Origin: Nymphaea colorata
Lineage: Eukaryota > Streptophyta > Magnoliopsida > Nymphaeales > Nymphaeaceae
DNA: 64,000 nt
Direction of reading: 5' to 3'
NCBI RefSeq assembly: GCF_008831285.2
Contig: NC_045144.1
Span: 16,481,858-16,545,857, forward strand
In this document: positions 22,555-35,625 of the stretch, piece by piece
Layout of the letters: every line of letters starts with the position of its first letter
How positions within the stretch are numbered: position 1 is the stretch's first letter
Notes under the pieces: generated by a model
Told to the model about the DNA's origin: nothing
Seen by the model: only the letters and a program-made list of their open reading frames with translations
Database searches by the model: none
Program-made: the position numbers and the translations under genes

Positions 22555-24437
22555 AATGGTTAGCCAAAAGGTCTAACCAAGCGCACCAACTTAAATTTAT
22601 GATGTAAATATAATATAAACTTTATATGAAGGTATAATCTAATTAGTAGCTGATTATTTTTATGAAGTTGCATATAATGATATAAACTATTTATACCATT
22701 TAACTTAAACTATTTAAAACTATATCATATAAAACTAATAAAATAATAATTAATATTATATTTAATTAAACGGTTTTATGTAAACAAGCAATAGTTAAGG
22801 CATCAACTAAATAAGATATCTTAAATAATGTATTTATTTAATTAATAATAATAATAATAATAATAACTTCTATAAGGAAATTTCAATAAAATTAGTAGTT
22901 TAAAAAATATGAAAATTAATCACAAATAGATATGTTTAATATGAAAAAAGTCTTGAACACATAAAAAAGTTTTAATTTATGAAATTAAAAATTATTTATT
23001 CAATTAATCAAGTAAATCATTGTGTATAATCATATAATATGTCCAAAAGTCTTAGATATTTCATATATAACACATAATTCACAAATTTGAAAACAAAAGC
23101 CTTTAACTATTAAAAAAACAACACATTGTTCGATTTAATAAACTATCTTACATATCATTGGAGTAATTATAAAATTTTATGTAAAGAATAATTATAGTAA
23201 TAAAGGTAAGAGGATTAATAAATTATTTTATATTATTAAACATTCTTTTTACGGGTGTAACACAAATTATTTTAATTAACTCAATAAAATGAGAAAAAAG
23301 AGAAGTTAAATAATATTTTTTAATGATAAATAATATGGGTGTCACGATTTAATAATTGACAACAAGTGATCAACTGATCATCATGAAATAATAGTTTACT
23401 CAATTTAAAATATGTTATTCGTTACAAATAAACCAATTAATGTTCAATGTTCACAATTTTGATAACGAAAGCAGGAAAGCTTCTTCATAGTGTATTTTAG
23501 CAGGAAATCTTAAATAATATATTTATTTAATTAAAAATAATAATAAAAACTTCAATTAAAAAATTCAAAAAAATGAGAATTTTTAAAATATGAAAAAGAC
23601 ATTTTTTAAAGCTATAAATTTTAATAGACTATTATGTCAAATTGGTTTCAAGTATAGCTATATTATATATTTAAGAAAGTAAAGGTGTCAAGAAAAACTA
23701 CATGTATGTCACTTATGAAAAAAAAGTTGATAGCAAACAAACTGCTAAACTCATAAAATAAAAAAAGTTGATAGAAAATCTTAAACGCATTATGATATTC
23801 ATTTTAGTTGAAAGCTTCTCCACTTGCATAATCGCAAATAAATATATTTAATATAAAAAATCTGTTATACTCATAAAAAAATTATTTATCAAATAAATTC
23901 TTATCCAAAAGTCGTAGGTGTTTGATATATAATACATAATTCACAAATTCGAAAACAAAAACTTTAACTAGTAGCAAAATAACAAATTGTTCGATTTAAT
24001 AAATTATTTGATATATCAAATAATAGCTTTTTTATATACTATATACTTGGAAGTTGTTTTGTTGCCAGAGTCAAACTATAGTTTTAAAATTTAAAATGAA
24101 GCGTCGGGTGCGCACCGAACATGGGTGCGGCTCCGACTTACACCCGAGTCCAGTTAGAATGTCATATTATTAAATTACTTATATAATATATGTTCTCAAG
24201 TTTTCAACTTTCTTTAGGGTTGGACGAAATTAAAAAACCATAGTTTTTTAAATTACTTATATTACAATTTTCAACTATCTATAGGTTGGACGAAATTAAA
24301 AAACCATAGTTTTTCCTTGAAGTTCAATTTAAGTTGATCAAATTTAAAACGAAAATGAAGCTTACCGCCCATTTTGTTTGCTTGTAAAATGGAAAGTGCT
24401 GTCATGTATCACTAATTTCTGATTTCTATATGGCAGG
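22555..24437. other. Very AT-rich non-coding DNA upstream of the TNL copy
   Basis: Strongly AT-rich with (TAA)n near 22847-22866 and duplicated phrases (TAAATAATATATTTATTTAATTA near 22813 and 23513; AAAATTAAAAAACCATAGTTTTT near 24228 and 24293). I searched for a TIR exon with a YDVFLSFRG-type start and see none. Confidence 0.5.
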
Positions 24438-27400
24438 CACGAAGCAAAGCTCATCCAAATTGTTGTGAAAGATGTCCTTAGTCGTCTGAAATGGGCCCCT
24501 ATGGTTGTTGCAGAGCATCCTATCGGCATTGGCCTCAGGTTGAGGATGTGATGAAGCTGTTACAGACGGAAGCAAATGATGTTCGGATTGTGGGCATACA
24601 TGGAATGGGAGGAATCGGCAAAACAACCATCTCCAAGGCCATTTATAACAGCATATACCGGAAGTTTGATGGAGCCAGCTTCATTCTTAACATTGCGGAA
24701 AGGTCGAAACAGCCTAATGGGCTTGTTGATTTACAGAAGCAGCTAATCACTGACCTCTTCAATGACATCTCGTCCACTGCTCCCGAGCAAGGTATCAGCA
24801 TAATCAGGCATCGAGTTGCTTACAAAAAAATATGCTTGTACTCGATGACGTCGACCATCGAAACCAGCTTAAGTCATTGGCAGGTAAACGGTCTTGGTTT
24901 TGTCCCGGAAGCAGAGTCCTCATTACAACCAGAAACGACAGACTATTAATCGAGCATGACATAGGAAGCCATGAGATTTAGAACGTCAAAGATCTTGATG
25001 AAAGCTTGTCCCTTCAACTGTTCAGCTATCATGCTTTTAGGCGTGCCCAGCCACCAGCAAAGTACTTCAAACTTTCTATAGAAGTATCACGAACCGCTGG
25101 TGGCCTGCCCTTGGCGCTTGAGGTTCATGGCTCACTCTTTTTCGTTCTGAAAGAAATGGAGGAGTGGGAAGAAATGATGGGAAAGCTGAGACGTGCTCCT
25201 GATGATGATGTCCAGCAAAAGTTGAAAGTAAGTTATTACGGACTTACAAAGGAAGAAAAGTGCATATTCTTAGACGTTGCTTGCTTTTTTGTGGGCAAGC
25301 GTAAAGAGAACGCTATGGCAATGTGGAAGAATCTAATCACTTCCCCAATTTTATCTGTCAAAGTTCTTGTGCATAAAGCTCTTGTTAAGATAAATAGTAA
25401 GAATGAGGAGTTTGAGATGCATGATGTAATCAGAGACCTGGGTAGAGATATTGTCACGCAAGAAAGCCCTTCGGATCCTTGGTTGCACAGCAGATTGTGG
25501 GATGCTGATGATATATTACATGTATTGCAGAATCCCAGGGTGAGATACTTGCACATTGTGATTTTTTCTGTACCTCTTTGAACTTTTCTCTGCATAGAGC
25601 CTAGTATTTGTATTCTGAAGGCCTGAAGCAAAGAAACTAATTTCTTTAAGTAGTATCTTTCTTTGAAAAAGGGAAAAAATCTTGCGTGGCATCTGTGCTG
25701 GTTGCATATTCCATCAATTATGTACAAAACCTTTAGGCCTGAACCTAGCCGTTATGTAGCTTTGCTCCTGATGAGGTCTATGCTCTTCAGGTGTTTTTTG
25801 CTGGATATATATTTGAAGTATCAGATGCAGCATGTCTTATTTGTTTCTCCTTTAACAAATGCTATATTTGCATCCAGTTACTAGTAGTATATAGTATATA
25901 TAAAAGTGTCCCCTGGTTCTCTTCAAGGGTGCTGAATTATTTTTGTCTAATGTAGATTCACATCCTTTTCTGCCAGTAGTTCTTTTTTCAGATGCATGGT
26001 TATATGAACCGATCAATGGATCAACTTGAATCTAGTGAAATGAATGAAGATAATAGGCTAACTTATCCTTCCATCTTCAGGAAGAATGCAGTCATGTCGA
26101 AGGCATCATGCTTAACTCGTATTCTACTATGAAGAGTTTGAGGACTGATGCTTTGAGTAAAATGCCAAATCTTAGGCTGCTTCAAATCCATCACGCTGCA
26201 GTGGAAGGTCATTTTTTGAAACTTCCCAAGGAAATGAAGTGGTTGGAACTTACATGGTGTAGATTGCTGTCTTTAGAAGAAGCTGTTCACGTTGGAGTAC
26301 TAGGGATGGTAAGAATTTTTGCATGCATGTAACGAAGGCATATTTTCTTTATAAACATTCAATATTGAGTGCATTGTTCTCGGGATTTTGGCAGACTAAG
26401 GGTCCTTCATCTCAGCAACTGTGAGAGCCTCACTTCAACGCCTGATTTTTCTGGTATCCCAAGCTTGGTAAGACTGACTCTTGATGGCTATGTTAAGTTG
26501 ATGGAAGTCCATGTTTCTATCAAGCATCTTAAATTACTGAAGTTCTGGAGCATGAGATCCTGTGCTTCCCTGAAGGAACTGCCAGCAGAAGTCTCTGCAT
26601 TGAGCTCTCTGGAAATTCTAATCCTTTCATTCTGCTTCTTCCTTGAGACTTTACCAGAAGGATTGGGAGACATGAAAGCACTAACAGTGCTTATCCTTAA
26701 AAATACTCGAGTTAAGGAGCTACCTAATTCAGTGACACAGCTAAAAAGACTTTCTAAGCTGTCTTTGAAGGAGTGCAAGTTACTGATAGAATTGCCAGAC
26801 CTAATTGGCAAATTGGAGTCCTTAAAGGATCTTATAATAGCAGGTACGAGATTAGAAACCATACCTAACTCCATTGGAGATATTGGAAATCTCCAAACAC
26901 TGGATGCTACATCTTGCACGTCACTGTCTGCACTGCCAGAATCCATTGGCAGACTGAAAAAATTAAGGTGGCTGAAGTTAGACCAAACAGGCATACAGGA
27001 GCTGCCTGATTCTATTGGGTTCCTGGAGGAACTTGACACAATGTTCATGAGTGGTGGAAAACTTAAAGTTCTGCCATCCTCTTTTGGACGGTTGAGGAAT
27101 TTGGTTAGGTTGGAAATCCCAGGGCCAGTATTTTCGAATCGTCCTGAAAACATGGTGAACTTACAAAATCTGATGGTTCTGAACCTAAGCGAAAATGGGG
27201 AAAATTTCAATTCTTGGTATATATCTTACCTTGATTTTGAGAATTTGCCGTCACTGAAATCCTTGATATTAGATGGCAATTACTTCGATCAACTGCCATT
27301 AAGCATCGGCAAACTCTCGTGGCTTGAGGAGCTCTCCATATGTGGGTGTGAAGGCATTCATTATCTCCCTCAATTGCCATCTTCTTTAAAAAGTCTTTCT

Positions 27401-29009
27401 GCCAGACTTTGTACTCAACTGAAGGCTTTCTGGGACATGTCGAACTTAAAGCACCTGAGGAAACTGGATCTAAGCGGATGCCGTGCACTCTTAAAAATTT
27501 ATGGTCATCAACATCTGGAATCCATAGAAGAAATAGATCTGAGGTGTTGTCTGCAACTTGAACGAGAATTTAATATCATGTGTCAGAAGGTAATCTCTTT
27601 CATATCAAACTAAAGAAGCTATATACACACTTTTCATTTCGATAATTATCACAAATATAAGATAGAAAAGAAACGAAGAGAAGAAAAAAAAAAAAAAAAC
27701 AGCTATCAGGGATTAACAATCTTGCCCAACCCTGATATATTGCTGCAAAATTTGATATGAAAACTGTCTTCACCATATACTTGACCGTACAGTTTAGCTT
27801 CATCATCAATGTTCACAGTGCCGTCCTGTATACTGAAAAGCAGTTCTATTTTTTATGCTTAATTTAGTTGGTTTATTAATTATTTGTTTCACTTGTTCAC
27901 ATCATGTGGTTGATTTTATATAGGAAGAGGAAGAATTGCAGTGGTCCTACATTTCCAATCCAAATGAACCTATCAAACTAATCATAGAATTCCCAGATCC
28001 ACACTGCGGGAGAATGCCATCTATAGGTGTTCTTGTTTATGCCATGGTGGGTCCGGAAGTAATCTTTTGAGTCACAACGGAGGGCTGATGAATACACGTG
28101 CCAAAATGAAACAACAGAGGGGATCGGTACTTCTGAATTTGAGGACCATTTCTATGCCATCAGTATTGAAAAGGATGATGAACTATTTAAGTATATAGGA
28201 GATGTAGGCACCAGCTTACATGTTCGTCTTGGTTTGCAAGATCTCAGATCGCCCGAAATGAAACAACAGAGGGGATCGGCACTTCTGAATTTGAGGACCA
28301 TTTCTATGCCATCAGTATTGAAAAGGATGACGAACTATTTAAGTGTATAGGAGATGTAGGCACCAGCTTACATGTTCGTCTTAGTTTGCAAGATCTCAGA
28401 TCGAGGCATAGTGGAAGAACAACGTTCAAGCAATTGAGACAGTTCTATATTGCTAGTAGATCGTTTTCTGATTCTGAATGTGGAGAAGGGAAATTCTTTT
28501 TCTCTTTTATGATACCAAAATCCCCAGGAAGCATTTCTCAAGTATATATCAGGGAAGTGGTCCTAAGCTTTAAGGAAGGGGACGAAAACATGACACTGTT
28601 AAGGAATTCCTTTGTCGTGTACCTTAAAGTGATGGTACAAGGCATGCTAGTTTTTGAGACCACAAATTTCTGTGACAAGATTAAAGATTCCAAGGAGGAC
28701 GATGACTCAATGTTGGGATCTCCTCTCAAATCAACAGCTAGATCTTGGCAGGTCAAATTTGGTGGGGATGATAAAATTCACAGGGTTTTGGAGAGGGCAC
28801 CTGCTGTGCTGCATGTCTCCACATGTTTTGATTTTTGGCGTGACAGACTGGCGCCGGTTATCCTTCCTAGATCACATTGTCATGTTTATGAGATGCTAGG
28901 TTCACCGCTGGTGCGTGCTTCACATCAACCTCCTGTTTGGGCTCATGTATCCGTTCAATATTCTTCTCTTGACTATTATGACGAAGCTGTTCCTGGCATG
29001 AGCAACTAA
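24438..29009 (+). pseudogene. TNL (TIR-NBS-LRR) resistance gene copy, TIR exon missing, multiply disrupted
   Basis: NB-ARC: acceptor ATATGGCAG before 24438, P-loop GMGGIGKTT at 24602-24628, kinase-2 LVLDDVD at 24835-24855 (final D is TNL-type), SRVLITTR, GLPLAL at 25102-25119, IFLDVACFF, and MHD at 25417-25425. LRR part: exon about 26081-26308, then a long open exon 26395-27589 with about a dozen L-x-x-L-P repeats. C-terminal exon 27924-29009, resembling the post-LRR (C-JID) region, ends at TAA. Lesions: the frame shifts by one base at about 24539-24541 before the P-loop; another shift occurs at the A-run 24823-24830 before kinase 2; in-frame TAG at 24979-24981; a T-run at 28064-28067 shifts the frame; a 152-bp tandem duplication at 28104-28403. 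The 26308/26395 junction also does not keep phase as drawn. TNLs are intracellular NAD-signalling immune receptors; this copy lacks TIR and cannot make one. The clean LRR exon suggests recent death, or assembly errors in the NB-ARC. Confidence 0.85.
28104..28403 (+). repeat. 152-bp tandem duplication inside the TNL C-terminal exon
   Basis: 28104-28251 and 28256-28403 match except for about four single-base differences. The 152-bp period is not a multiple of three, so the duplication itself breaks the frame. Confidence 0.95.
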
Positions 29010-29668
29010 CAGGTTTAGATATTATTCTTCATTCTGAGGGATCCATGTTCCCATCTTTTGTTCTTTCACTTCCCTTTTATCTATCCTTTTTCCTCTCCTC
29101 TACATTCAATTGGACTAAATTGTTTCATCGGAAACTTAACTTGTTTGTTGCCTTCTTTGATCAATTTTAATAAGGGGCGATGCCCCAGCCGATTTTGATT
29201 GTTTATTGTCAAATATAGGCTTCTCCAAGCTTTAATCAATGACTGTCTAATAAGATCCTATCTCTGCCACTGTCCCTTTTTAACAGTAGTGAAAAACTTA
29301 AAATATTAGTTAAGAAGAGAGAAGTTTCAATGAAACTCTTTTGAAAGAAAATTTGAAAAATTTACTTTTCACCTTGAACACATAAATTCATGTGTCGTAT
29401 TGGACCTACTTTTCTTTAGTTGCCAGCAAAAATAGAGATGTATCAAGAAATCAGAGGCCTGACCTGTATTTGGGAATGTTGCCAAGGGTAAGCTTCTAAT
29501 AAAATTATTCCCTTTCCTTAATATCCGTTAACATTTTTCTTTCTTTTTCTTGGCAATGCTTCAGATCAAAAGGCTTCCACGGCTCACTGCACGTTAGGAG
29601 GCATTGCTTGCTCTCCCTGGGGGGCACATCAAGCTTCCAGATCGTGAAAGAAGACAAATATGTGGACT
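29010..29668. other. TNL 3' flank, non-coding
   Basis: Presumed 3' untranslated and flanking sequence. No further gene recognised. Confidence 0.45.
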
Positions 29669-29840
29669 GTTGACATCTCACTACGGGAAATAACATCTTC
29701 AGTGGCATCGGAGGACCCCGGTGCCAATGAAGAACCGTTTTTGTGGCGTGGAGGGCAGACTACCATTGATGACTCCGTCTGTGGCGCTTGGTAAAATATG
29801 CCATGGCTCTTTGATGAACGTGACTCCATGCTATGCCATT
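29669..29840 (+). mobile_element. CACTA-like left end (putative fragment)
   Basis: Starts CACTACGGGAAATAAC, a CACTA-type terminus, followed by CAGTGGCATCGG, GTGGCG and CCATTGATGAC phrases like those in the 22.0-22.55 kb element. A matching right terminus was not found, so the extent is unknown. Confidence 0.35.
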
Positions 29841-32594
29841 AAAGACCCGAACCATATCCCAACGGCCACCCTGTGCTGTTGGCGACCGAACCATGGATGA
29901 AAGACTGATTTTGACGACGGGGCTTCGGTAATGAATAGAAGGATAAATTTCTCCTTCTCCTTCTTGCCCCAAAACTCCATTGCGAGGTTCCTTCTATGAT
30001 CCATCGGCTTCCTTTTGTGCATAAGGCCCTTTCGTGCAGACCCTCCACCGCGGAGGAGGAGAGTGGACTCTTTTTTTTTGCTGCGGCTCAGATCGAGTTC
30101 GTTTTGTTCTCATCGATCGTTCACAACAGGTAATTTTCTCCATTTCAATTTTTCTCGGCTTCATTTTTACATAATGTTCTAATTCTTTTTGCCCTGTCTC
30201 TCTGTTTTGTCGCTGCATTGTTGTTGTTTCTTATTTCTCTGCTCTTGTTTCCTCCACTTCTTCTTTTTATCATTGTTTTCAATCTGGTTGATGGTCACAA
30301 AGTTAGCAGTGATCTTGTAGTCCTCACAGTTTATCTTTTGTTTTGCTGAAATGTTTTCTTTTTCTAACCTTTTTTTATGGCATTTGGTTGATCAAGCTAG
30401 TTTCTTGTTGTTTCTTCTCTTTCGGGTGTAATGTTGTTCTTTACTTATTTTTTATTATTTTGAAATGCTCGTTTGTACACGGAGGACATAAGCGTTGACT
30501 CTTTCTATCAAAGTGCTCGTTTGTACATAGAGGATGTTATTATTGATTCTTCTAAGCTTTAGAATGGGGGTTTCAATGAGGATCTGTCTGTACCATGGGT
30601 TTTTGTAGGTCCATGTGTTCTTCATGTCTTAGGGATTGAGGGTTAGGCATCTTAAAAATCCTGCATATTATGTTAATTCAGTCTTAGAAAAAAGTTAGAA
30701 AAGCTAATTCGACGGAAGCCCCATCGCTCATTAGAAGAGACAAAAATGGACTATAAAAGAACGAATTTTTGCACAGCATGTGTTAGTGTGTATGTCTCAA
30801 AGAGAGAGAGTCGAAAATTTTTCCATTGTTAAAGTTTACAAAATATGCAGAACTCCTTTTTCTTCTTCTTTCATTTATGTGGTGTGCGATGTATGAGTGT
30901 TTGTAGTACATAAATGCTCTCTCTCTCTCTCTTTCTCTGACACCAAACAGCACTCAGGCCGAATCACTCAAGACTCTTGTTTTTCGAGAGATATGCTGAA
31001 CCAAACTTGCAATTACTTAGTGAAACAACGTAAAAAAGACTAGATATACCCCGGATTTCTAATGTTGGGATGTGTCAGTTTTTTTGTTAAAATCCTCATT
31101 TGGTTTTCTTTTTCTCTTCTGCAAAGTCTCTCGTTCAAGAGAAATCAAATAGGTTAGCTGTTTCTTCTTTGGCTCAAAATTATTTAGACCATCCTTGATG
31201 CAAGCCCTGATGTTGCTTATTTATGTCGAAGGAAAATGGGAGAAAGGGCTAGACTTGGTAAGACATCACTACTTTTGTCAATAAGAGGAAAGGATGGAGC
31301 ACCTTCTGCGAAACTGCCCTTGTTCCAAGTTGTTCTCAACCTACCTGGTTAGACAGAAGGTAGTTCTGAGTCCTTTATATCCTCTACTTCAATGTGCTCT
31401 TAGGCTTTTTGTTATATATATCAGCAACTTCCATGCAACTGGCGGTCATTTAAGTAAGGAAATTAACATATTTCAATTTTCACCTACTAAATTTTTTGCA
31501 AGTTCTTGAGCTTTAATTAGCCCCATAACTGTGGTTTGTTAATATTGACTTCAGTTAAGATACCGAACAGTAAGAACAAGAATCTGCAAATATCAAAATT
31601 TCCTTTTAGAGAGCATGAACCCTGTGAAGAAACCAGGTACCGACTTTGTGAAGAATAATGACATGTGTCGTCGTATCTGTGATTTATCTCATGTCTTACC
31701 AATAGATCATTATATATTTTTTTACTTTCAATCAAGTATGTTTTATCTCATGTTACACCAATAGATTATATTTTTATACTTTCCATCAAGTATGTTTTTT
31801 TACTTTGAGTCTGACGACAAAATTATGAACTTTGAAGAAAATTGAATTTACGGAAAAAATTATGAGTTTTGATGACATTTTAGTTATGCACTTTATGCGT
31901 AGGTGGGAAGATAAAAAATTAGTGGAGAAAGGAGATGGAGATGGAGATGAAGATGGAAGTAGTAGTAGTAAGAAAATTATTTAACGTTTTGTGTATGTGA
32001 TTGTAACAATCTTTTTCTTAATTAGCAATATAAAAGAATATGTTATTAATTCAAAAGGCACATGGTTTTGTAATGCTGGCATTTTTAGATGGCAATTGCC
32101 ATAGACATCAACAATGACCCATTGCAAATTATGTAATGGGTCTCGAAACAAGCTCTATGAAATCCAGAGGATACTGATCTTGAGCGGTGGAATGAACTAC
32201 TTACCCTTCAAAAAACCTGAAATGCTTTTCAAGGTTTATTTCCCATGTTGCAAATGAATGTCTTCCTGCATACATAGTAAAGTGTTGCTTACCTTCTTCC
32301 TCATTGCACTGGTAGATTATGATCATTTAGAAATTTGAGTCTACCTTGCGAACGTTTTATATTGACAGAACTAACCAAAACAATGTGGGTCTTGCTTTGC
32401 AAGTAATGGTGAGACCTCCACCTTGTGAAGACAAAGTTGTCTTATATATATATTATATATATACGTATGAGAGAGATAGAGAGAGATCTAGTAATCATTA
32501 TTCAAGTTTCATGGGGATATTTCTGACCTATTTTTATTTTACAACAACATTTTGTAACATTAGTAGCTAGTAGGGGTTGTATATGAAAAATTAC
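29841..32594. other. Non-coding DNA
   Basis: No supported gene. A loosely duplicated phrase TGCTCGTTTGTACA(C/T)(G/A)GAGGA occurs at about 30466 and 30512. Remaining exons of the neprosin copy (which would lie below 32595 on the minus strand) were looked for and not found. (TATA) and (GAGA) stretches lie near 32445-32485. Confidence 0.4.
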
Positions 32595-33472
32595 CGTTGT
32601 GAAGACAAAAAACCGTGTTAGATAATCTCCAAATAGATCAGGATGCACCTGCATCATTAAAAAAGAAGCAAAAGAGTTTAATTCAATCAATAAAACACAA
32701 ACGAAAAGATGAAGTGATTTGCCTCATTATTAATTTGGACAAGGAAACTACACATACCACCCAACCAGCTTCAAGTGATGCAACATTATTATCAATTCGT
32801 CGTACAACCCACAGTTGTGACAAACTTATCTCCGTGATGCTTTCAATAAGGGGTTGCCAAATATTAATATTTCCCACAGCTCCTCTGTAAATCTCCATCT
32901 TTTACCTTCATTACTGCATACTATGATCCGTGTACGTGTTACAATTAAAGAGCAAGAAACTAGTAAGGACTTTGTTCTTTGAGGCACCTTACAACGATAA
33001 TAATTAAGCTTTGATGAGAATAACAGTGCAGCAAAAATACTTGCATTTATAGCTAGCTTAGCAATTGTCTGAAGGGGCGTAACATAACTAGTCAACTTGA
33101 GAAGATTGTGTACTCGTCTTTAGTTTGATTTGTGTGAGTGTTATTTTTATGGGCTGCAAACGGTAACATGTGCAACACTCAAGTTCAAGGGTGTACCATA
33201 AGTTTACTCAGGTCCCAAAGCAGCCCTTGACTCTAAAGCCCCGGTGGATGCAGAAGGATTTTAGTATGCATCGAGAAAAAATTGCTGTTTTTGTACGGCT
33301 TTTCACTTTCAAATCAGACACAAGAAAAATTACCCTGCTGAAATAGATAGATCAATGTAATTTTACCCTGCAAAAAAGACGGACCTCTGACTTTTTACCA
33401 TAGATTTTTTTTCACGACAAATTTACCGTTCCAAATTTTTATCTGCCATCAAACGGGTCCTAAGGGTAAAAC

Positions 33473-33702
33473 AAAGGGAAAAGAGGAAAGACCACAATGT
33501 TTAAAAGTAGATAGCAAACCTCATGGTCTTCTGGCTTATCATCATCTTCGATCTTTATGGTTTCGGATCCGAGAAATGTTTAAAAGTAGATAGCAAAGGG
33601 AAAAGAGGAAAGACCACAATGTTTAAAAGTAGATAGCAAACCTCATGGTCTTCTGGCTTATCATCATCTTCGATCTTTATGGTTTCTGATCCGAGAAATA
33701 AT
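33473..33702. repeat. 122-bp tandem duplication covering an exon end and splice donor
   Basis: 33473-33594 is repeated from 33595 to about 33702 with one or two mismatches. On the minus strand the unit contains the last ~60 bp of neprosin exon 3 with its GTTTGC donor, so the copy carries a second, displaced exon end and donor. Confidence 0.9.
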
Positions 33703-34827
33703 TTGGCACTCGATCTTTTGAAATCATAGATAGCGCTCAGATTGAGTGGCCCTGCCTTGGTGGCCTTGAGAATTGGAATACTCCCTAGTGGGCAACTTCT
33801 GCTTTTCGAGCCAATCTTATCCAAATCGTCATTTTTCAGTTCTTGATCAGATTCATTCCCTGTTGTTATTGTTCGTTGTGGTGGAAATTTTGCTCTCACC
33901 TGCAATCACGTAGAGTAAATGTGCGCACATACACAAACACATTGTTTAGTGATTTTTACTTGGAGAGTATGGTCGGTGCCTTTTCCTACTCCTACATTAT
34001 ATATTTCCTTTGTGGGACAATTTTTAGAAAAATAGGATGAATAAGTTATATATGCCTAAAATAAGGTTATGTATGCCTCTATAAAAATTGTACAAGTAAG
34101 CAAGCTAAAGTATAACATCAAAACCGAAAATATTGGGTCTCTTTCTCTAGAACCAAGTTTGGTCTGGGTCAAAGAAAATAGGTTATTGAATGATGATGAA
34201 TGAAAAGTACTCAACAAGGAGAGAAGCAATATTTGGAAATGAAGTGGGTAAGATCTTCTATATTAAATCCTTACTGACATGATGCATATAATTCCTTAAT
34301 CTTTGAATTTTAAAATAAAGGAAAGAGAAAATATGAAAACCATACCTGAGGATTTCTTCTAATGAAAGAGTGTTTCATGGCAGGCTGACCATAAAAATCT
34401 ATTCAGTCGAAAACGTCTCCATTATTCAACTGAAAATTATAAAAAACTACTGGGGTTAATTAGTGGATGAGCTAAGCCCTAAGGCTTTTGGAGGCTTGGT
34501 GTTCTCCCAAATAAAGAAGATTCAAATTTTACATATAAAATTTTTACGATATCTTTAATGATCTCCGAGCACTAGACTCTAATGCAAGTCTCCCTTTGGT
34601 TGGAGGCTATTGGACATGTTTACCGCTAAAAAGGCAAGTGCCCGTGTCGATACAAGTTGGGGTGCAAGCATGGACACCGCAGCGTTATTTTTTTATATTG
34701 TGGGTATATTTTAGTATTTTTTTTTGTTCAGTAATATATTTTTATGAATATAAGAAATGAATTTATGTGTTTATTAGGCTAATATATACATGGTTCATAT
34801 CTAGTGTGGGTATTATAGCATTGAGCC

Positions 34828-35625
34828 GAGTGAAATAGAACATGAAACTGTGAGCTCCCAAGCAATGGGATGAGAATTTGATCTTTGACCATGTGCCTAT
34901 TGAAGAATGAGCCGGTGACTCATAGGAAATGGCTTAATTAAGGGAACCCACTGGAGCCATAGCAAAAGAGAGTTTTCATAGGGCAATTGTTGTTCCTTAT
35001 GGTCTCGAACGTGGGTAATCTATTCATGACCAACATGAAGCTTGGGTGGAACTAAGTGGAGTTTTGAACCGACTGATATTGAAGAATCAATGGATGAGTT
35101 GTGGTTAGGGATGAAATGCACTCGAACCTAGAGTTAGCTGGTTCTTCCCAAAATGCATTGAAGTTTAGCGTTGACTAGACTTAGGGGTAAAGTACTGTTT
35201 TGGTGTGGACCAAGAGTGTGTTTGCCTAATCAAAGCAAACTTTGCATACTAGATATAAGCCCAAAACAAAATAACATGGGTCCATGCCAGCCAGTGAGAC
35301 GATGGGTTATAAACTTCATCGTCAAGAGGGAAACAGCTTGGATCACCATGCTAAGACCCTTAAATGACCACTCAGTGATAAAGGAGGTAGGGTTGCAGAG
35401 GCAGCTATGAGGTTTGCCTAGAAGCATCCACCCTCGAAAGAGTGCGTAATAACTCGCTGATCAAGCGCTCTTGCACTGAAGATGAACAGGGCTAAGCGAT
35501 CTGTCAAAGTTGTGGGATGTCAAAATGCATATGTAGGGGAATGTTCTGCCTTAGAGTGAAGCACCCACGTGAGCAGGTGTGGGCGAAGCTTAAGCGAGAA
35601 TGTCGTCTTCAGTAACACAAATATT
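34828..35625 (+). pseudogene. rrn23: Nuclear copy of plastid 23S rRNA gene segment (NUPT)
   Basis: About 800 bp follow the chloroplast 23S rRNA gene colinearly: GAGTGAAATAGAACATGAAAC, GTTGAAGAATGAGCCGG-like, AAGGGAACCCAC(C/T)GGAGCC, CATGACCA(A)GATGAAGCTTGGG-like, GAGTTGTGGTTAGGG, GTTTGCCTAGAAGCA, GAGTGCGTAATA(A)CTC, AAGATGAACAGGGCTAAGCG and GCCTTAGAGTGAAGCACCC. Recognition is from memory of the plastid gene. Differences are mostly C to T or G to A, the mark of methylated-cytosine decay in nuclear organelle DNA. It is antisense to and inside intron 1 of the neprosin copy. It is not a working rRNA gene: both ends of the 23S gene are missing. Confidence 0.9.

Noticed and set aside
24426-24626. 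Minus-strand frame overlapping the P-loop region
   Set aside because: Shadow of the NB-ARC coding strand.
26488-27210. 240-codon antisense frame
   Set aside because: Mirror of the LRR exon's periodic codon pattern; no domain and no independent support.
28386-29009. Independent 207-codon gene
   Set aside because: It starts with TTG, follows in phase from the duplicated TNL segment, and is best read as the end of the TNL C-terminal exon.
31294-31509. EHLLRNCPCSKLF-like peptide, possible LINE zinc-finger end
   Set aside because: Only a short resemblance to the H-L-x-x-x-C-P block of LINE RT tails; nothing around it supports it.
34828-35625. Functional large-subunit rRNA gene
   Set aside because: Lacks both ends of the 23S gene, has many transitions at conserved bases and lies in nuclear intron sequence.
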